A stretch of DNA of 64,000 nt from Streptomyces albogriseolus (GTDB lineage: Bacteria > Actinomycetota > Actinomycetes > Streptomycetales > Streptomycetaceae), in the NCBI GenBank assembly GCA_014650475.1, contig BMVA01000001.1:186001-250000 (forward strand), given 5' to 3'. Positions 7,603-15,853 of the stretch are shown piece after piece (position 1 is the stretch's first letter; each line of letters starts with the position of its first letter). The notes under the pieces were generated by a model, which did not search any database, was not told the DNA's origin, and saw nothing but the letters and a program-made list of their open reading frames with translations. The translations under genes and the position numbers were made by a program.

Positions 7603-7905
7603 ATGTCCGACGACCTCTTCAAAGCTCTGGCGGACGGAACCCGCCGCACGATCCTCGACGAGCTGACGGAGAAGTCCGGACAGACACTGTTCGAGATCTG
7701 TGCGCGCCTGAGCATGAAGCACGGGCTCGGCATCTCACGTCAGGCGGTGTCGCAGCACCTCGCCGTCCTGGAGGCCGCCGGGCTCGTCGAGACCCGGCGG
7801 GAGGGCCGGTACAAGTTCCACGAGCTGAATGTCGCGCCGCTGCGGCACATCACCGAGCGCTGGCTCGGCCCCCGTATCCCCGGACCGGAGAAGGACCCCT
7901 CATGA
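7603..7905 (+). CDS. ArsR-family (winged helix) repressor
   Basis: 100 residues. MSDDLFKALADGTRRTILDEL is the classic ArsR opening. ISRQAVSQHLAVLEAAGLVETRREGRYKFHEL is the recognition helix and wing. No metal-binding CxC motif is present, so this is a non-metal member, as usual when paired with VOC or SRPBCC proteins. There is no ribosome site and the promoter places the transcript start on the ATG. Its stop overlaps the next start (ATGA at 7902-7905), so the two genes are translated together and probably autorepressed through the palindrome at 7570-7593. Confidence 0.9.
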   Translation: MSDDLFKALADGTRRTILDELTEKSGQTLFEICARLSMKHGLGISRQAVSQHLAVLEAAGLVETRREGRYKFHELNVAPLRHITERWLGPRIPGPEKDPS

Positions 7906-8291
7906 AGATCCACCTCACCAGCGTCTTCGTCGACGACCAGGCGAAGGCCCTGCGCTTCTACACCGACGTCCTCGGCTTCGTGAAGAAGCACGACGTGCCG
8001 CTGGGCGAGACGGACCGGTGGCTCACCGTCGTCCCGCCCGAGGCACCGGACGGCACCGAGCTGCTCCTGGAGCCGGCCCATCACCCCGCGGTCAAGCCCT
8101 ACCGGGACGCCCTCGTGGCCGACGGCATCCCCCTCGCCCAGTTCACCGTGGACGACGTGCGGGCGGAGTACGCGCGCCTGCGGGAGCACGGCGTCCGCTT
8201 CACCCAGGAGCCGCTGGAGATGGGGCCCGTCACCACCGCCGTCTTCGACGACACCTGCGGGAACCTCATCCAGCTCGCCTCGCAGGCGTAG
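7902..8291 (+). CDS. VOC (glyoxalase/bleomycin-resistance fold) protein
   Basis: 129 residues. Two beta-alpha-beta-beta-beta modules are visible: residues 1-60 begin KIHLTSVFVDDQAKALRFYTDVLGF, and residues 70-129 include HGVRFTQEPLEMGPVTTAVFDDTCGNLIQLA. The metal-site positions are not clearly occupied by the His/Glu set of true glyoxalase I, so it may be a binding protein or a dioxygenase-like enzyme. ArsR-VOC pairs of this kind usually respond to a small organic toxin or metabolite. It is translationally coupled to the repressor. Confidence 0.85.
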   Translation: MKIHLTSVFVDDQAKALRFYTDVLGFVKKHDVPLGETDRWLTVVPPEAPDGTELLLEPAHHPAVKPYRDALVADGIPLAQFTVDDVRAEYARLREHGVRFTQEPLEMGPVTTAVFDDTCGNLIQLASQA

Positions 8292-8346
8292 GCCCGGCCG
8301 TCCCGGGCCTTTCCACCACCGCCCTCGGCCTCACCGCACCCCACTG

Positions 8347-8376
8347 TTGAACGTGTTCAAAATATCGGGATAGGGT
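8347..8376 (+). promoter_or_regulatory. Palindromic operator/promoter of the TIGR01777 epimerase
   Basis: TTGAACGTGTTCAA (8347-8360) is a perfect inverted repeat of TetR-operator style. Its left arm doubles as a -35 element, with an 18-base spacer to TAGGGT (8371-8376). No TetR gene is adjacent, so the cognate repressor must lie elsewhere. Confidence 0.6.
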
Positions 8377-8405
8377 GAGGGCACGCGAAGAGGCCGGAGG
8401 GTCCG

Positions 8406-9389
8406 ATGAAGATCGTTCTGCCCGGGGGGACCGGACAGGTGGGCACGATCCTGGACCGTGCGCTGAGCGCGGCCGGGCACGAGGTCGTCGTACTGACCAG
8501 GCGGCCTCGCCGCCCTCAGGACGTCGCCTGGGACGGGGCGGCCCTGGGCCCGTGGGCCGAGGCGGTGGACGGCGCGGACGTCGTCGTCAATCTCGCGGGG
8601 CGCAGCGTTTCCTGCCGGTACACGCCGGAGAACCTGCGCGCCATGATGGACTCCCGTGTCGACTCCACGCGGGTCGTGGGCGAGGCGATCGCCGCCGCCC
8701 GCCGGCCGCCGAAGGTATGGCTCCAGATGAGCACCGCGACGGTCTACGCCCACCGCTTCGACGCCGCGAACGACGAAGCGACGGGCGTCATCGGCGGCAC
8801 CGAGAGCGGCGTGCCGGACTACTGGGCGTACAGCGTCGAGATCGCGAAGAACTGGGAGCGGACGCAGGCCGAGGCGCCGACCCCGGACACGCGGAAGGTG
8901 GCCCTGCGGGCGGCGATGGTGATGAGCCCGGACCGGGGCGGGGTGTTCGACGTGCTGCTGCGGCTCGCCCGGCTGGGGCTGGGCGGGCCGGTCGCGGGCG
9001 GCGGGCAGTACGTGTCGTGGATCCACGACGAGGACTTCGTGCGGGCGGTGGAGTTTCTGATCGCGCGGGAGGACGTGGCGGGCGCGGTGAATCTCGCCGC
9101 GCCCGGCCCGCTGCCCCAGCGGGAGTTCATGCGGGTGCTGCGGAGGACGTGGGGTGTACCGGTGGGGTTGCCGGCGACCCGGTGGATGGCGGAGGCGGGG
9201 GCGTTCGCGCTGCGCTCGGACACGGAACTGCTGCTCAAGAGCCGACGGGTGGTGCCGGGCCGGTTGCGGGACGCGGGGTTCGCATTCGCCTGGCCGGGGT
9301 GGGAGGGGGCGGCCGGAGACCTCGTGCGCAGGGCACGGGCCGCCCGGGCGGGTTCGGGCCGTCTCCGGGCGCGGGTGGGCGGGGGTTGA
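8406..9389 (+). CDS. TIGR01777-family epimerase
   Basis: 327 residues with GGAGGG at 8396-8401 before ATG 8406. The N-terminus MKIVLPGGTGQVGTIL is the NAD(P)-binding glycine loop. VVNLAGRSVSCRYT, WLQMSTATVYAHR, SWIHDEDF and a C-terminal DUF1731-type segment (LPATRWMAEAGAFALRSDTELLLKSRRVVPGRL) identify the TIGR01777 group of SDR-like proteins, related to plant SULA/cell-division-associated epimerases. The biochemical substrate of the family is unknown. The last 30 residues are Arg/Gly/Ala rich. Confidence 0.9.
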   Translation: MKIVLPGGTGQVGTILDRALSAAGHEVVVLTRRPRRPQDVAWDGAALGPWAEAVDGADVVVNLAGRSVSCRYTPENLRAMMDSRVDSTRVVGEAIAAARRPPKVWLQMSTATVYAHRFDAANDEATGVIGGTESGVPDYWAYSVEIAKNWERTQAEAPTPDTRKVALRAAMVMSPDRGGVFDVLLRLARLGLGGPVAGGGQYVSWIHDEDFVRAVEFLIAREDVAGAVNLAAPGPLPQREFMRVLRRTWGVPVGLPATRWMAEAGAFALRSDTELLLKSRRVVPGRLRDAGFAFAWPGWEGAAGDLVRRARAARAGSGRLRARVGGG

Positions 9390-9420
9390 CCAGCGGTTCC
9401 CCGCGCCCCTCCGAGGCGCG

Positions 9421-11817
9421 TCACAGCAAGCGCCACAAGTGGTCCGCCGTGCCGTTGTCCTCGTACTGGACCACCTGCGCGCTGTCCGCCGTCGACATGC
9501 CGTCCACGCCCAGCACCTTGCCGCTGTGCCGGTTGCGGACGCGGTACCAGCCGTCGCCGTCGTCGACCAGGGTCCAGAGGTGGTCGGGGGTCCCGTTGTC
9601 CTCGTACTGCACGACCCGCGCGCTGTCCGCCGTCGACATGCCGTCCACGCCCAGCACCTTGCCGCTGTGGCCGTTGCGGATGAGGTACCAGCCCTCCCCC
9701 TGGTCCACGAGCTGCCAGGCGTGGTCGCCCGTGCCGGTGTTCGCGAACTGCACCACGCGGGCGCTGTTCTCGGTGGACATGCCGTCCACGGCGAGGACCT
9801 TGCCGCTGTGCCGGTTCTCGATCCGCCGGTACGGCGGCTCGGGCGTCCAGGGCCGCCCGTCCGGGGACGCCGTGGGGAACGCGGTGATCCGCAGCCGCGC
9901 CGCGCCCATCGGGATCAGCGTGACGCGCTCCACCGGGGCGTCGCTGCGGGCGGGGCTGTCCTGGAGGGGGGTGACGACGTGCTCGTCGTCGGCCGTCCAC
10001 GCGGCGATCCGCCGGGCGTCGGCGGTGATGCGGACGGGGGTGGTGGCGTGGGTGAAGGGGTTGCCGGGGACGGGGCCGGGGGTGCGGGTGAACTCCGGCC
10101 TGGGCAGGGGGGCGAGGCCGTAGTTCCAGGGTGTGGTGGCGTGCACCTCGTGGGCGGGGAAGGTGTCGTCACCCGCGTAACGCTCGTACCGTTCACCGAT
10201 CTTGAGGGAGTACGTCAGCGGCCCGTGCTGGACGGTCACGGCGCCGTGCTGGTCCGGCAGAGCCCGCACCTCGGTGCGCTGCGGCAGGCGCAGGGTGACC
10301 ATGTCGCCGTCGCGCCAGGTGCGTGTCACGGTCGCCCAGCCCGGTCCGTCCGGCGCGCCCACCGGCCGTCCGGCGACCCGCAGTTCGGGTGAGCGGCACC
10401 ATCCCGGCACGCGCAGCCGGAGCGGGAAGCGCACCGGGCGCGGGGTGGCGACGGTGAGGCGGACGGTGTCGGTGAACGGGTAGCCGGTGTCCTCGGTGAC
10501 GGTCACCGCGGTGCCGCCGGCCACCTGGGCGCGGACCGTGCTGGGTGCGTACATCGCGGCGGCCAGGCCCCCGTCGTCGCTGCCGAGCCACAGTTCCTCG
10601 GTGAAGTAGGGCCAGCCCATGCCGTAGTTGTGCGGGCAGCAGCGGTACCGGTCGACGCCCGCGTGGTACGCCTGCATGGCGAAGCCGTTCTGGAACTGGC
10701 CCTGCGTCTTGGTGCGGTCGTCCAGGTCGACGCTGTTGGCGCTGGTGATGTAGTGGATCGCCCTGCCCCGCGGGTCGAGGGAGGCGGGGAGCATGTTGAA
10801 CGCCAGGTCCTCGCAGCGGTCCGCCCACACCGGGTCGCCCGTGATGCGGGTGAGGAGCTCGTGGGAGGCCATGAACTCGACGACGCCGCAGGTTTCGAAG
10901 CCCTGCCGGGGGTCGGTGAAGCCGGGCCGGTAGTTCTCGTCGCCCGCCATGCCGCCGCCGGGGAACCTGCCGTACTCGGCCATGACGGTGTCGTAGGCGC
11001 GGTAGGTGGCGCGGGTCAGCTCGGCGGAGCCGGTCACCTGGGCGTACTGGGCGGGTTCGCGGAAGCCCTGGGCGATGTTGACGTTGTGGCGGGAGGGCGT
11101 CGGACCGGTCCAGTCGACGCCCAGGGTGTGCATCTTGGCGGCCAGGTCCAGGAGGAAGGCCTCCCCCGTGCGGCGGTACAGCCAGACGGCGATGTCCAGG
11201 CCGTCGCCCCAGCGGTAGGAGATCCAGCTGGTGTCGAACGCGCCGGGCCCCTGGGCGTTCATGTAGCGCAGGAACGTCAGGAGGAAGGGCACGACGCGCT
11301 CGTCACCCGTGAACTCCTCGTGCGAGCGCAGGGCTTGGAGCAGCGGCAGGTACGGCCAGAAGTCGGGGCCGCCGCCGAGGGAGGTGCGCAGTGCGCGCGG
11401 TCCGAAGAAGCCGTCGGGCTGCTGGGTGGCGAGGATCGCGTCGATCCACCGGCGCGCGTTCGTGAGGGCGGCGGTGTCGCCGGTGGCCACGGCGAGCGGC
11501 ACGTATCCGCGCAGCCAGTACGGCAGTTCCTCCCAGCCGGGGCGGTCGGGGTGGACCCAGCCGGTGGTGCCGAAGTCGAGGAAGTGGGAGATCTCCTCGT
11601 AGCGGCCGCACAGTCCGTCGAGCTGGAGCCGCAGTTGGCCGGCCAGCCAGCCGCGCGGGGTGACGCTGCCGGCGGGCAGTCTGCGGAAGGCGTCCGGGAG
11701 GGGGCCGGCGACAGCTCTCGGGGACGCGGAGGCGGGGCGGGCGAGGGGTCCGCCGAGTGCGGCCGCGCCGAGACCTGCGGCTCCGGCGCCGAGGAGGGTG
11801 CGTCTGGTGACGGGCAT
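9421..11817 (-). CDS. Secreted GH127 beta-L-arabinofuranosidase with C-terminal ricin-type CBM13
   Basis: 798 residues. ATG 11817 is chosen for AGGAG seven bases upstream and because it opens a twin-arginine signal, TRRTLLGAGAAGLGAAALGG, cut near ASA. The catalytic (alpha/alpha)6 region covers about residues 45-650. FETCG gives Glu308 and Cys310, and YRCCPHN gives Cys393 and Cys394. These match the zinc ligands and cysteine nucleophile described for HypBA1 of Bifidobacterium, so the fold should release beta-L-arabinofuranose. Residues from about 657 on are three tandem 47-residue lectin repeats (HSGKVLxVDGMST). It faces the LacI regulator at 12081, with a palindrome between. The exact arabinan or hydroxyproline-rich substrate is not shown. 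Confidence 0.9.
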   Translation of the reverse strand: MPVTRRTLLGAGAAGLGAAALGGPLARPASASPRAVAGPLPDAFRRLPAGSVTPRGWLAGQLRLQLDGLCGRYEEISHFLDFGTTGWVHPDRPGWEELPYWLRGYVPLAVATGDTAALTNARRWIDAILATQQPDGFFGPRALRTSLGGGPDFWPYLPLLQALRSHEEFTGDERVVPFLLTFLRYMNAQGPGAFDTSWISYRWGDGLDIAVWLYRRTGEAFLLDLAAKMHTLGVDWTGPTPSRHNVNIAQGFREPAQYAQVTGSAELTRATYRAYDTVMAEYGRFPGGGMAGDENYRPGFTDPRQGFETCGVVEFMASHELLTRITGDPVWADRCEDLAFNMLPASLDPRGRAIHYITSANSVDLDDRTKTQGQFQNGFAMQAYHAGVDRYRCCPHNYGMGWPYFTEELWLGSDDGGLAAAMYAPSTVRAQVAGGTAVTVTEDTGYPFTDTVRLTVATPRPVRFPLRLRVPGWCRSPELRVAGRPVGAPDGPGWATVTRTWRDGDMVTLRLPQRTEVRALPDQHGAVTVQHGPLTYSLKIGERYERYAGDDTFPAHEVHATTPWNYGLAPLPRPEFTRTPGPVPGNPFTHATTPVRITADARRIAAWTADDEHVVTPLQDSPARSDAPVERVTLIPMGAARLRITAFPTASPDGRPWTPEPPYRRIENRHSGKVLAVDGMSTENSARVVQFANTGTGDHAWQLVDQGEGWYLIRNGHSGKVLGVDGMSTADSARVVQYEDNGTPDHLWTLVDDGDGWYRVRNRHSGKVLGVDGMSTADSAQVVQYEDNGTADHLWRLL
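9424..9846 (-). repeat. Three 141-base tandem repeats encoding CBM13 lectin modules
   Basis: Copies of GCGCTGT at 9479, 9620 and 9761 mark an exact 141-base period, which is 47 codons. The first two copies are almost identical over about 90 bases and the third has diverged (LAVDGMSTENS against LGVDGMSTADS). They encode the three lobes of a ricin-type beta-trefoil at the end of the GH127 protein. Confidence 0.85.
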
Positions 11818-11900
11818 GCGCGGGCTCCTGTTCATCGTCGTCCGTGGTCCTGCGGAGGGGGGTGCGCGGGACGGGCGGGTGGCTCGCCCTTTCGGTCTGC

Positions 11901-11910
11901 ACAACGTTGT
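11901..11910. promoter_or_regulatory. Candidate LacI-family operator between GH127 and its regulator
   Basis: ACAACGTTGT is a perfect 10-bp palindrome with the central CG usual in LacI/GalR sites. It lies about 85 bases before the GH127 start and 170 bases before the LacI gene, inside a region otherwise without genes (11818-12080). Confidence 0.5.
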
Positions 11911-12080
11911 AAGGCCCAGTCGGGATGAGAGCACGGCGCCGGGGGGCCTGTCCAGGGTCCGGACACGCCGTTCACGCCGGGCGCGGGGCGCGAACGGCCG
12001 CACGGGGCGGGCGGGTTGCGGGAACGGCCGATCCGGGCATGACTGGGGCCGTAGGATCAGGTGATCTCGTGGGGGTGGTC

Positions 12081-13103
12081 ATGCTCAGGCGGCGTCCGGG
12101 CACACCGACGCTCGAGGAGGTGGCGGCGCTCGCCGGTGTGGGGCGGGGCACCGTCTCCCGCGTCATCAACAACGCGGCGGGGGTCAGGGACACGACCCGC
12201 CGTGCCGTGCAGCGCGCCATCGCGGAACTGGGGTACGTGCCCAATCTGGCCGCCCGCACGCTGGCCGGACGGCGCGCCGACGCGGTCGCGCTGGTCATGA
12301 CGGAGCCGGACTGGCGGCAGTTCGGCGAGCCCTTCTTCTCCGAGATCGTGCGGTCCGTCGGGGACGCCCTGACCGAGACCGAGGTGCAGCTGCTGCTCAC
12401 CCTGGTGCGCACGGACGCCGAGCGGCAGCGGCTCGTGGAGTACGCGCGCGGCGGCCGGGTCGACGGGGTGATGCTGATGTCCGTGCACGCGGCGGACCCG
12501 CTGCCCGACATGCTGGCCGAAGTGGGCCTGCCCACCGTGCTGCTGGGACGGCGCTCCGGGGACGAGAGCGTGACCTACGTCGACGCGGACAACGTCGGAG
12601 GGGCGCGCACCGCCGTGTCGCACCTGCTGGACACCGGCCGGCGCGCGATCGCGACCATCACGGGGCCGCCGGACATGTACGTGGCCCGGTGCCGGCTGCG
12701 CGGTTACCGGGAGGCGCTGGAGCGGGCGGGGGTCGAGGCACGGGAGTCCTGGACCGCGCAGGGCGACTTCTCGGCGGACAGCGGGCACCGCGCGATGGCC
12801 GAACTCATCGAGCGGGCACCGGAGATCGACGGGGTGTTCGCCGCGTCGGACACCATGGCCGCGGGCGCGCTGGGAGCGCTCCGGGCGGCGGGCCGGCGGG
12901 TGCCGGACGACGTGGCGGTGATCGGGTTCGACGACTTCCCGCTCGCCCAGCACACCGACCCGAAGCTGACGACGGTCCGTCAGCCGCTGGAGGAGATCGG
13001 GCACACGATGGTGCGGCTGCTCCTGGAGGAGATGGAGGAGCCGTCGGCGGCCTGGCGGCACGTCATCCACCGCACGGAACTGGTGCTGCGCGGCTCCGCC
13101 TGA
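12081..13103 (+). CDS. LacI-family transcriptional regulator
   Basis: 340 residues. TLEEVAALAGVGRGTVSRVINNAAGVRDTTRRAV is the LacI headpiece and YVPNLAARTLAG the hinge helix. The periplasmic-binding-like sensor follows with VDGVMLMS, GGARTAVSHLL, FAASDTMAAGAL and VIGFDDFPLAQHTDPKLTTVRQP. ATG 12081 gives the normal headpiece spacing; GTG codons at 12069 and 12075 are in-frame alternatives. TAGGAT at 12052-12057 may be the -10, which would leave a very short leader. Position and the palindrome at 11901 suggest control of the GH127 gene. The celB gene downstream instead carries CebR boxes. Confidence 0.9.
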   Translation: MLRRRPGTPTLEEVAALAGVGRGTVSRVINNAAGVRDTTRRAVQRAIAELGYVPNLAARTLAGRRADAVALVMTEPDWRQFGEPFFSEIVRSVGDALTETEVQLLLTLVRTDAERQRLVEYARGGRVDGVMLMSVHAADPLPDMLAEVGLPTVLLGRRSGDESVTYVDADNVGGARTAVSHLLDTGRRAIATITGPPDMYVARCRLRGYREALERAGVEARESWTAQGDFSADSGHRAMAELIERAPEIDGVFAASDTMAAGALGALRAAGRRVPDDVAVIGFDDFPLAQHTDPKLTTVRQPLEEIGHTMVRLLLEEMEEPSAAWRHVIHRTELVLRGSA

Positions 13104-13146
13104 CCCGGCGCGGAATCCCGCGCCGCCCCCTGCGCGTCGAAAGTTT

Positions 13147-13160
13147 CGGGAGCGCTCCCG
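13147..13160. promoter_or_regulatory. CebR-type box 1 (variant)
   Basis: CGGGAGCGCTCCCG is a perfect 14-bp palindrome that differs from the published CebR consensus TGGGAGCGCTCCCA only in its outermost pair. It lies about 75 bases upstream of the celB -35 element. Confidence 0.7.
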
Positions 13161-13234
13161 TCGTCCGAGGTCAAGTGGATCATCGCGTTGACCTGCGACT
13201 TCGAAAGACGTTCGACGGGTTGTCGCGCACAGGG

Positions 13235-13263
13235 TTGTCAGGGACATGGACGCCTTCTACAGT
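13235..13263 (+). promoter_or_regulatory. celB promoter
   Basis: TTGTCA (13235-13240), a 17-base spacer and TACAGT (13258-13263) form a good vegetative-type promoter. Transcription should start near 13270, just before two CebR boxes that would act as a roadblock. Confidence 0.6.
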
Positions 13264-13281
13264 CCCCTTCCGGAACACCAT

Positions 13282-13321
13282 TGGGAGCGCTCCCATCAAT
13301 GGGGAGGCGGGAGCGCTCCCG
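13282..13321. promoter_or_regulatory. CebR boxes 2 and 3 upstream of celB
   Basis: TGGGAGCGCTCCCA at 13282-13295 is the exact CebR consensus, and CGGGAGCGCTCCCG at 13308-13321 is a variant. Centres are 26 bases apart. CebR is the streptomycete LacI-family repressor that is released from DNA by cellobiose or cellotriose. This places celB in the cellulose regulon. Confidence 0.85.
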
Positions 13322-13357
13322 CCGGTATCCCGCACCCCCTCCCGAGAGGTCCCCCAC

Positions 13358-14497
13358 ATGCCACGGTTACGGCACCACCCCCGCACCCTGCGCGCCGTGT
13401 CGGCGGCGCTCCTGACCACTCTCGCGGCGCTCGCCGCGCTGCTGACCGCGACCGCTCCCGCCCAGGCCGACACCACGATCTGCGAGCAGTACGGCTCGAC
13501 CGTCATCCAGGGGCGCTACGTCGTCCAGAACAACCGCTGGGGCACCAGCGCCACCCAGTGCGTCACCGCCACGGACTCCGGCTTCCGGGTCACCCAGGCC
13601 GACGGCTCGGTGCCGACCAACGGCGCGCCGAAGTCGTACCCGTCGGTCTTCAACGGCTGTCACTACACGAACTGTTCGCCGGGCACCGCGCTCCCCGCGC
13701 GCATCAGCGGCATCTCCTCCGCGCCCAGCAGCATCTCGTACAGCTATGTCGCCGACGCCGTGTACAACGCCTCGTACGACATCTGGCTGGACCCGACGCC
13801 CCGCACCGACGGGGTGAACCGGACCGAGATCATGATCTGGTTCAACCGGGTGGGGCCGATCCAGCCGATCGGCTCGCAGGTCGGCACGGCCACCGTGGCC
13901 GGGCGCACCTGGGAGGTGTGGTCCGGCGGCAACGGCACCAACGACGTGCTGTCGTTCGTCGCTCCGTCCGCGATCAGCAGCTGGAGCTTCGACGTGATGG
14001 ACTTCGTCCGGGCGACCGTCGCCCGCGGGATGGCGGGCAGCGACTGGTACCTGACGAGCGTCCAGGCCGGTTTCGAGCCCTGGCAGAACGGCGCGGGCCT
14101 CGCGGTCAACTCCTTCTCGTCGACCGTCAACACGGGCGGGTCGCAGGACCCGGGCGACCCGAACGGTCCGGGCACCCCGGCCGCCTGCACGGTGTCGTAC
14201 GCGACGAACGTGTGGCCGGGCGGCTTCACCGCGAACGTCACCGTCACCAACAACGGTGCGGCCCCCGTGGACGGCTGGCGGCTCGCCTTCACCCTGCCCT
14301 CCGGGCAGAGCGTCGTGCACGCCTGGAACGCGTCCGTCACCCCCTCCTCGGGCGCGGTCACGGCCACCGCCTCGGCCGGCAACAGCCGGATCGCCGCCGG
14401 CGGCAGCCAGAGCTTCGGCTTCCAGGGCGCCTACAGCGGCAGCTTCGCGCAGCCGGGCGCCTTTCAGCTGAACGGCACCGCCTGCCGCACCGCGTGA
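13358..14497 (+). CDS. celB: Secreted GH12 endo-beta-1,4-glucanase with C-terminal CBM2
   Basis: 379 residues. The signal peptide runs to about residue 37 (APAQA/DTT). The GH12 domain covers residues 38-260, with the nucleophile Glu157 in NRTEIMIWF and acid/base Glu240 in AGFEPWQNG; subtracting the signal gives 120 and 203, as in CelB of S. lividans. A Gly/Pro/Asp linker leads to a CBM2 (about 280-379) with cysteines near both ends. Together with the LPMO gene that follows, this is the same order as celB-celS2 in S. coelicolor (recalled from the literature). Codon 4 is TTA (13367-13369), a rare leucine codon that makes translation depend on the bldA tRNA. CebR boxes precede it. Confidence 0.93.
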   Translation: MPRLRHHPRTLRAVSAALLTTLAALAALLTATAPAQADTTICEQYGSTVIQGRYVVQNNRWGTSATQCVTATDSGFRVTQADGSVPTNGAPKSYPSVFNGCHYTNCSPGTALPARISGISSAPSSISYSYVADAVYNASYDIWLDPTPRTDGVNRTEIMIWFNRVGPIQPIGSQVGTATVAGRTWEVWSGGNGTNDVLSFVAPSAISSWSFDVMDFVRATVARGMAGSDWYLTSVQAGFEPWQNGAGLAVNSFSSTVNTGGSQDPGDPNGPGTPAACTVSYATNVWPGGFTANVTVTNNGAAPVDGWRLAFTLPSGQSVVHAWNASVTPSSGAVTATASAGNSRIAAGGSQSFGFQGAYSGSFAQPGAFQLNGTACRTA

Positions 14498-14538
14498 GGG
14501 CCGCGGCGGGCCGCACCCCGCCGTGACCCCTCGCCCCT

Positions 14539-14579
14539 GGGGCCCGCTCTTCCCTCCCTGCGCCGACGGGGCGGGCCCC
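14539..14579 (+). terminator. Possible attenuating hairpin between celB and the LPMO gene
   Basis: GGGGCCCGC (14539-14547) can pair with GCGGGCCCC (14571-14579) across a 23-base loop, starting 42 bases after the celB stop. The rest of 14498-14767 holds no gene. The large loop makes strong termination doubtful, so the LPMO may share the celB transcript. Confidence 0.35.
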
Positions 14580-14767
14580 GCACGCCCGTACGTCCCGCCG
14601 AGGGGCGGTCCGTGAGCCGCGACCGCCTCCCCGGACGGCCCTCAGATCCCCCCGCCCGTCCGGCTGGCGCCCTCCCCGGCCGGGCGGGGGTTCCAATCCC
14701 CCGGTTCCCCTCCCCCATCCCCATCCGCACCGCCCATGAAGAACTCAGCATCGGGACAGGAGACTCC

Positions 14768-15853
14768 ATGGCTCTGAGAAGCAGACTGGTCTCTCTGGCA
14801 GCGGTACTGGCGACCCTCCTCGGAGGGCTCGGTCTCAGTTTCCTCTGGCAGAAGGACGCGCAGGCGCACGGCGTGGCGATGATGCCCGGCTCGCGCACCT
14901 ATCTGTGCCAGCTGGACGCCGTCACCGGCACCGGCGCACTCGACCCGACCAACCCCGCCTGCAAGGCCGCGCTGAACCAGAGCGGCGCCACGGCCCTCTA
15001 CAACTGGTTCGCCGTTCTCGACTCCCAGGCCGGCGGACGCGGTGCCGGCTACGTCCCGGACGGCACGCTGTGCAGCGCGGGCGACCGGTCGCCCTACGAC
15101 TTCTCCGCCTACAACGCGGCCCGCTCCGACTGGCCGCGCACGCACCTGACGTCCGGCGCGACGATCAAGGTGCAGTACAGCAACTGGGCCGCGCACCCGG
15201 GCGACTTCCGGGTGTACATCACCAAGCCCGGCTGGTCGCCCACCTCCCAGCTGAAGTGGAACGACCTGGAGCTGATCCAGACCGTCACCAACCCGCCCCA
15301 GCAGGGTTCCCCGGGCACCAACGGGGGCCACTACCACTGGAACCTGCAGCTGCCCTCCGGCCGCTCCGGTGACGCGCTGATCTTCATGCAGTGGGTGCGC
15401 TCGGACAGCCAGGAGAACTTCTTCTCCTGCTCCGACGTGGTCTTCGACGGCGGCAACGGCGAGGTCACCGGCATCCGCGGCTCGGGCGGCGACCCGGACC
15501 CCGGCACCGACCCGACCCCCGACCCGAGCGACCCGCCGCACACCGGTGAGTGCATGGCCGTCTACAGCGTGACCAACTCCTGGAACGGCGGATTCCAGGG
15601 CTCCGTCGAGGTGATGAACCACGGGACGTCGCCGCTGAACGGCTGGGCCGTGCAGTGGAAGCCCGGGCAGGGCACCACGATCGGCAGCGCCTGGAACGGC
15701 ACCCTCCGTACCGGCTCGGACGGCACGGTGACGGTGCGGAACGCCGACCACAACAGAGTGATCGCCCCCGACGGAAGCGTGTCGTTCGGCTTCACGGCCA
15801 CGTCCACCGGCAACAACTTCCCGGTGGGCACGATCGGTTGCGTCAATCCGTAG
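14768..15853 (+). CDS. celS2: AA10 lytic polysaccharide monooxygenase with C-terminal CBM2
   Basis: 361 residues, AGGAGA at 14758-14763. The signal ends ...KDAQA, so the mature protein begins with His34, the obligatory copper ligand (HGVAMMPGSR). The second ligand is His143 in YSNWAAHPGDF, and Phe219 in ENFFSCSD would fill the axial site. This histidine brace and the overall sequence fit the cellulose-active, C1-oxidising ScLPMO10C/CelS2 type. A Pro/Asp/Thr linker (about residues 235-258) joins a CBM2. It cleaves crystalline cellulose oxidatively and so boosts the CelB endoglucanase encoded just upstream. No CebR box lies directly before it; co-transcription with celB is likely. Confidence 0.93.
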   Translation: MALRSRLVSLAAVLATLLGGLGLSFLWQKDAQAHGVAMMPGSRTYLCQLDAVTGTGALDPTNPACKAALNQSGATALYNWFAVLDSQAGGRGAGYVPDGTLCSAGDRSPYDFSAYNAARSDWPRTHLTSGATIKVQYSNWAAHPGDFRVYITKPGWSPTSQLKWNDLELIQTVTNPPQQGSPGTNGGHYHWNLQLPSGRSGDALIFMQWVRSDSQENFFSCSDVVFDGGNGEVTGIRGSGGDPDPGTDPTPDPSDPPHTGECMAVYSVTNSWNGGFQGSVEVMNHGTSPLNGWAVQWKPGQGTTIGSAWNGTLRTGSDGTVTVRNADHNRVIAPDGSVSFGFTATSTGNNFPVGTIGCVNP

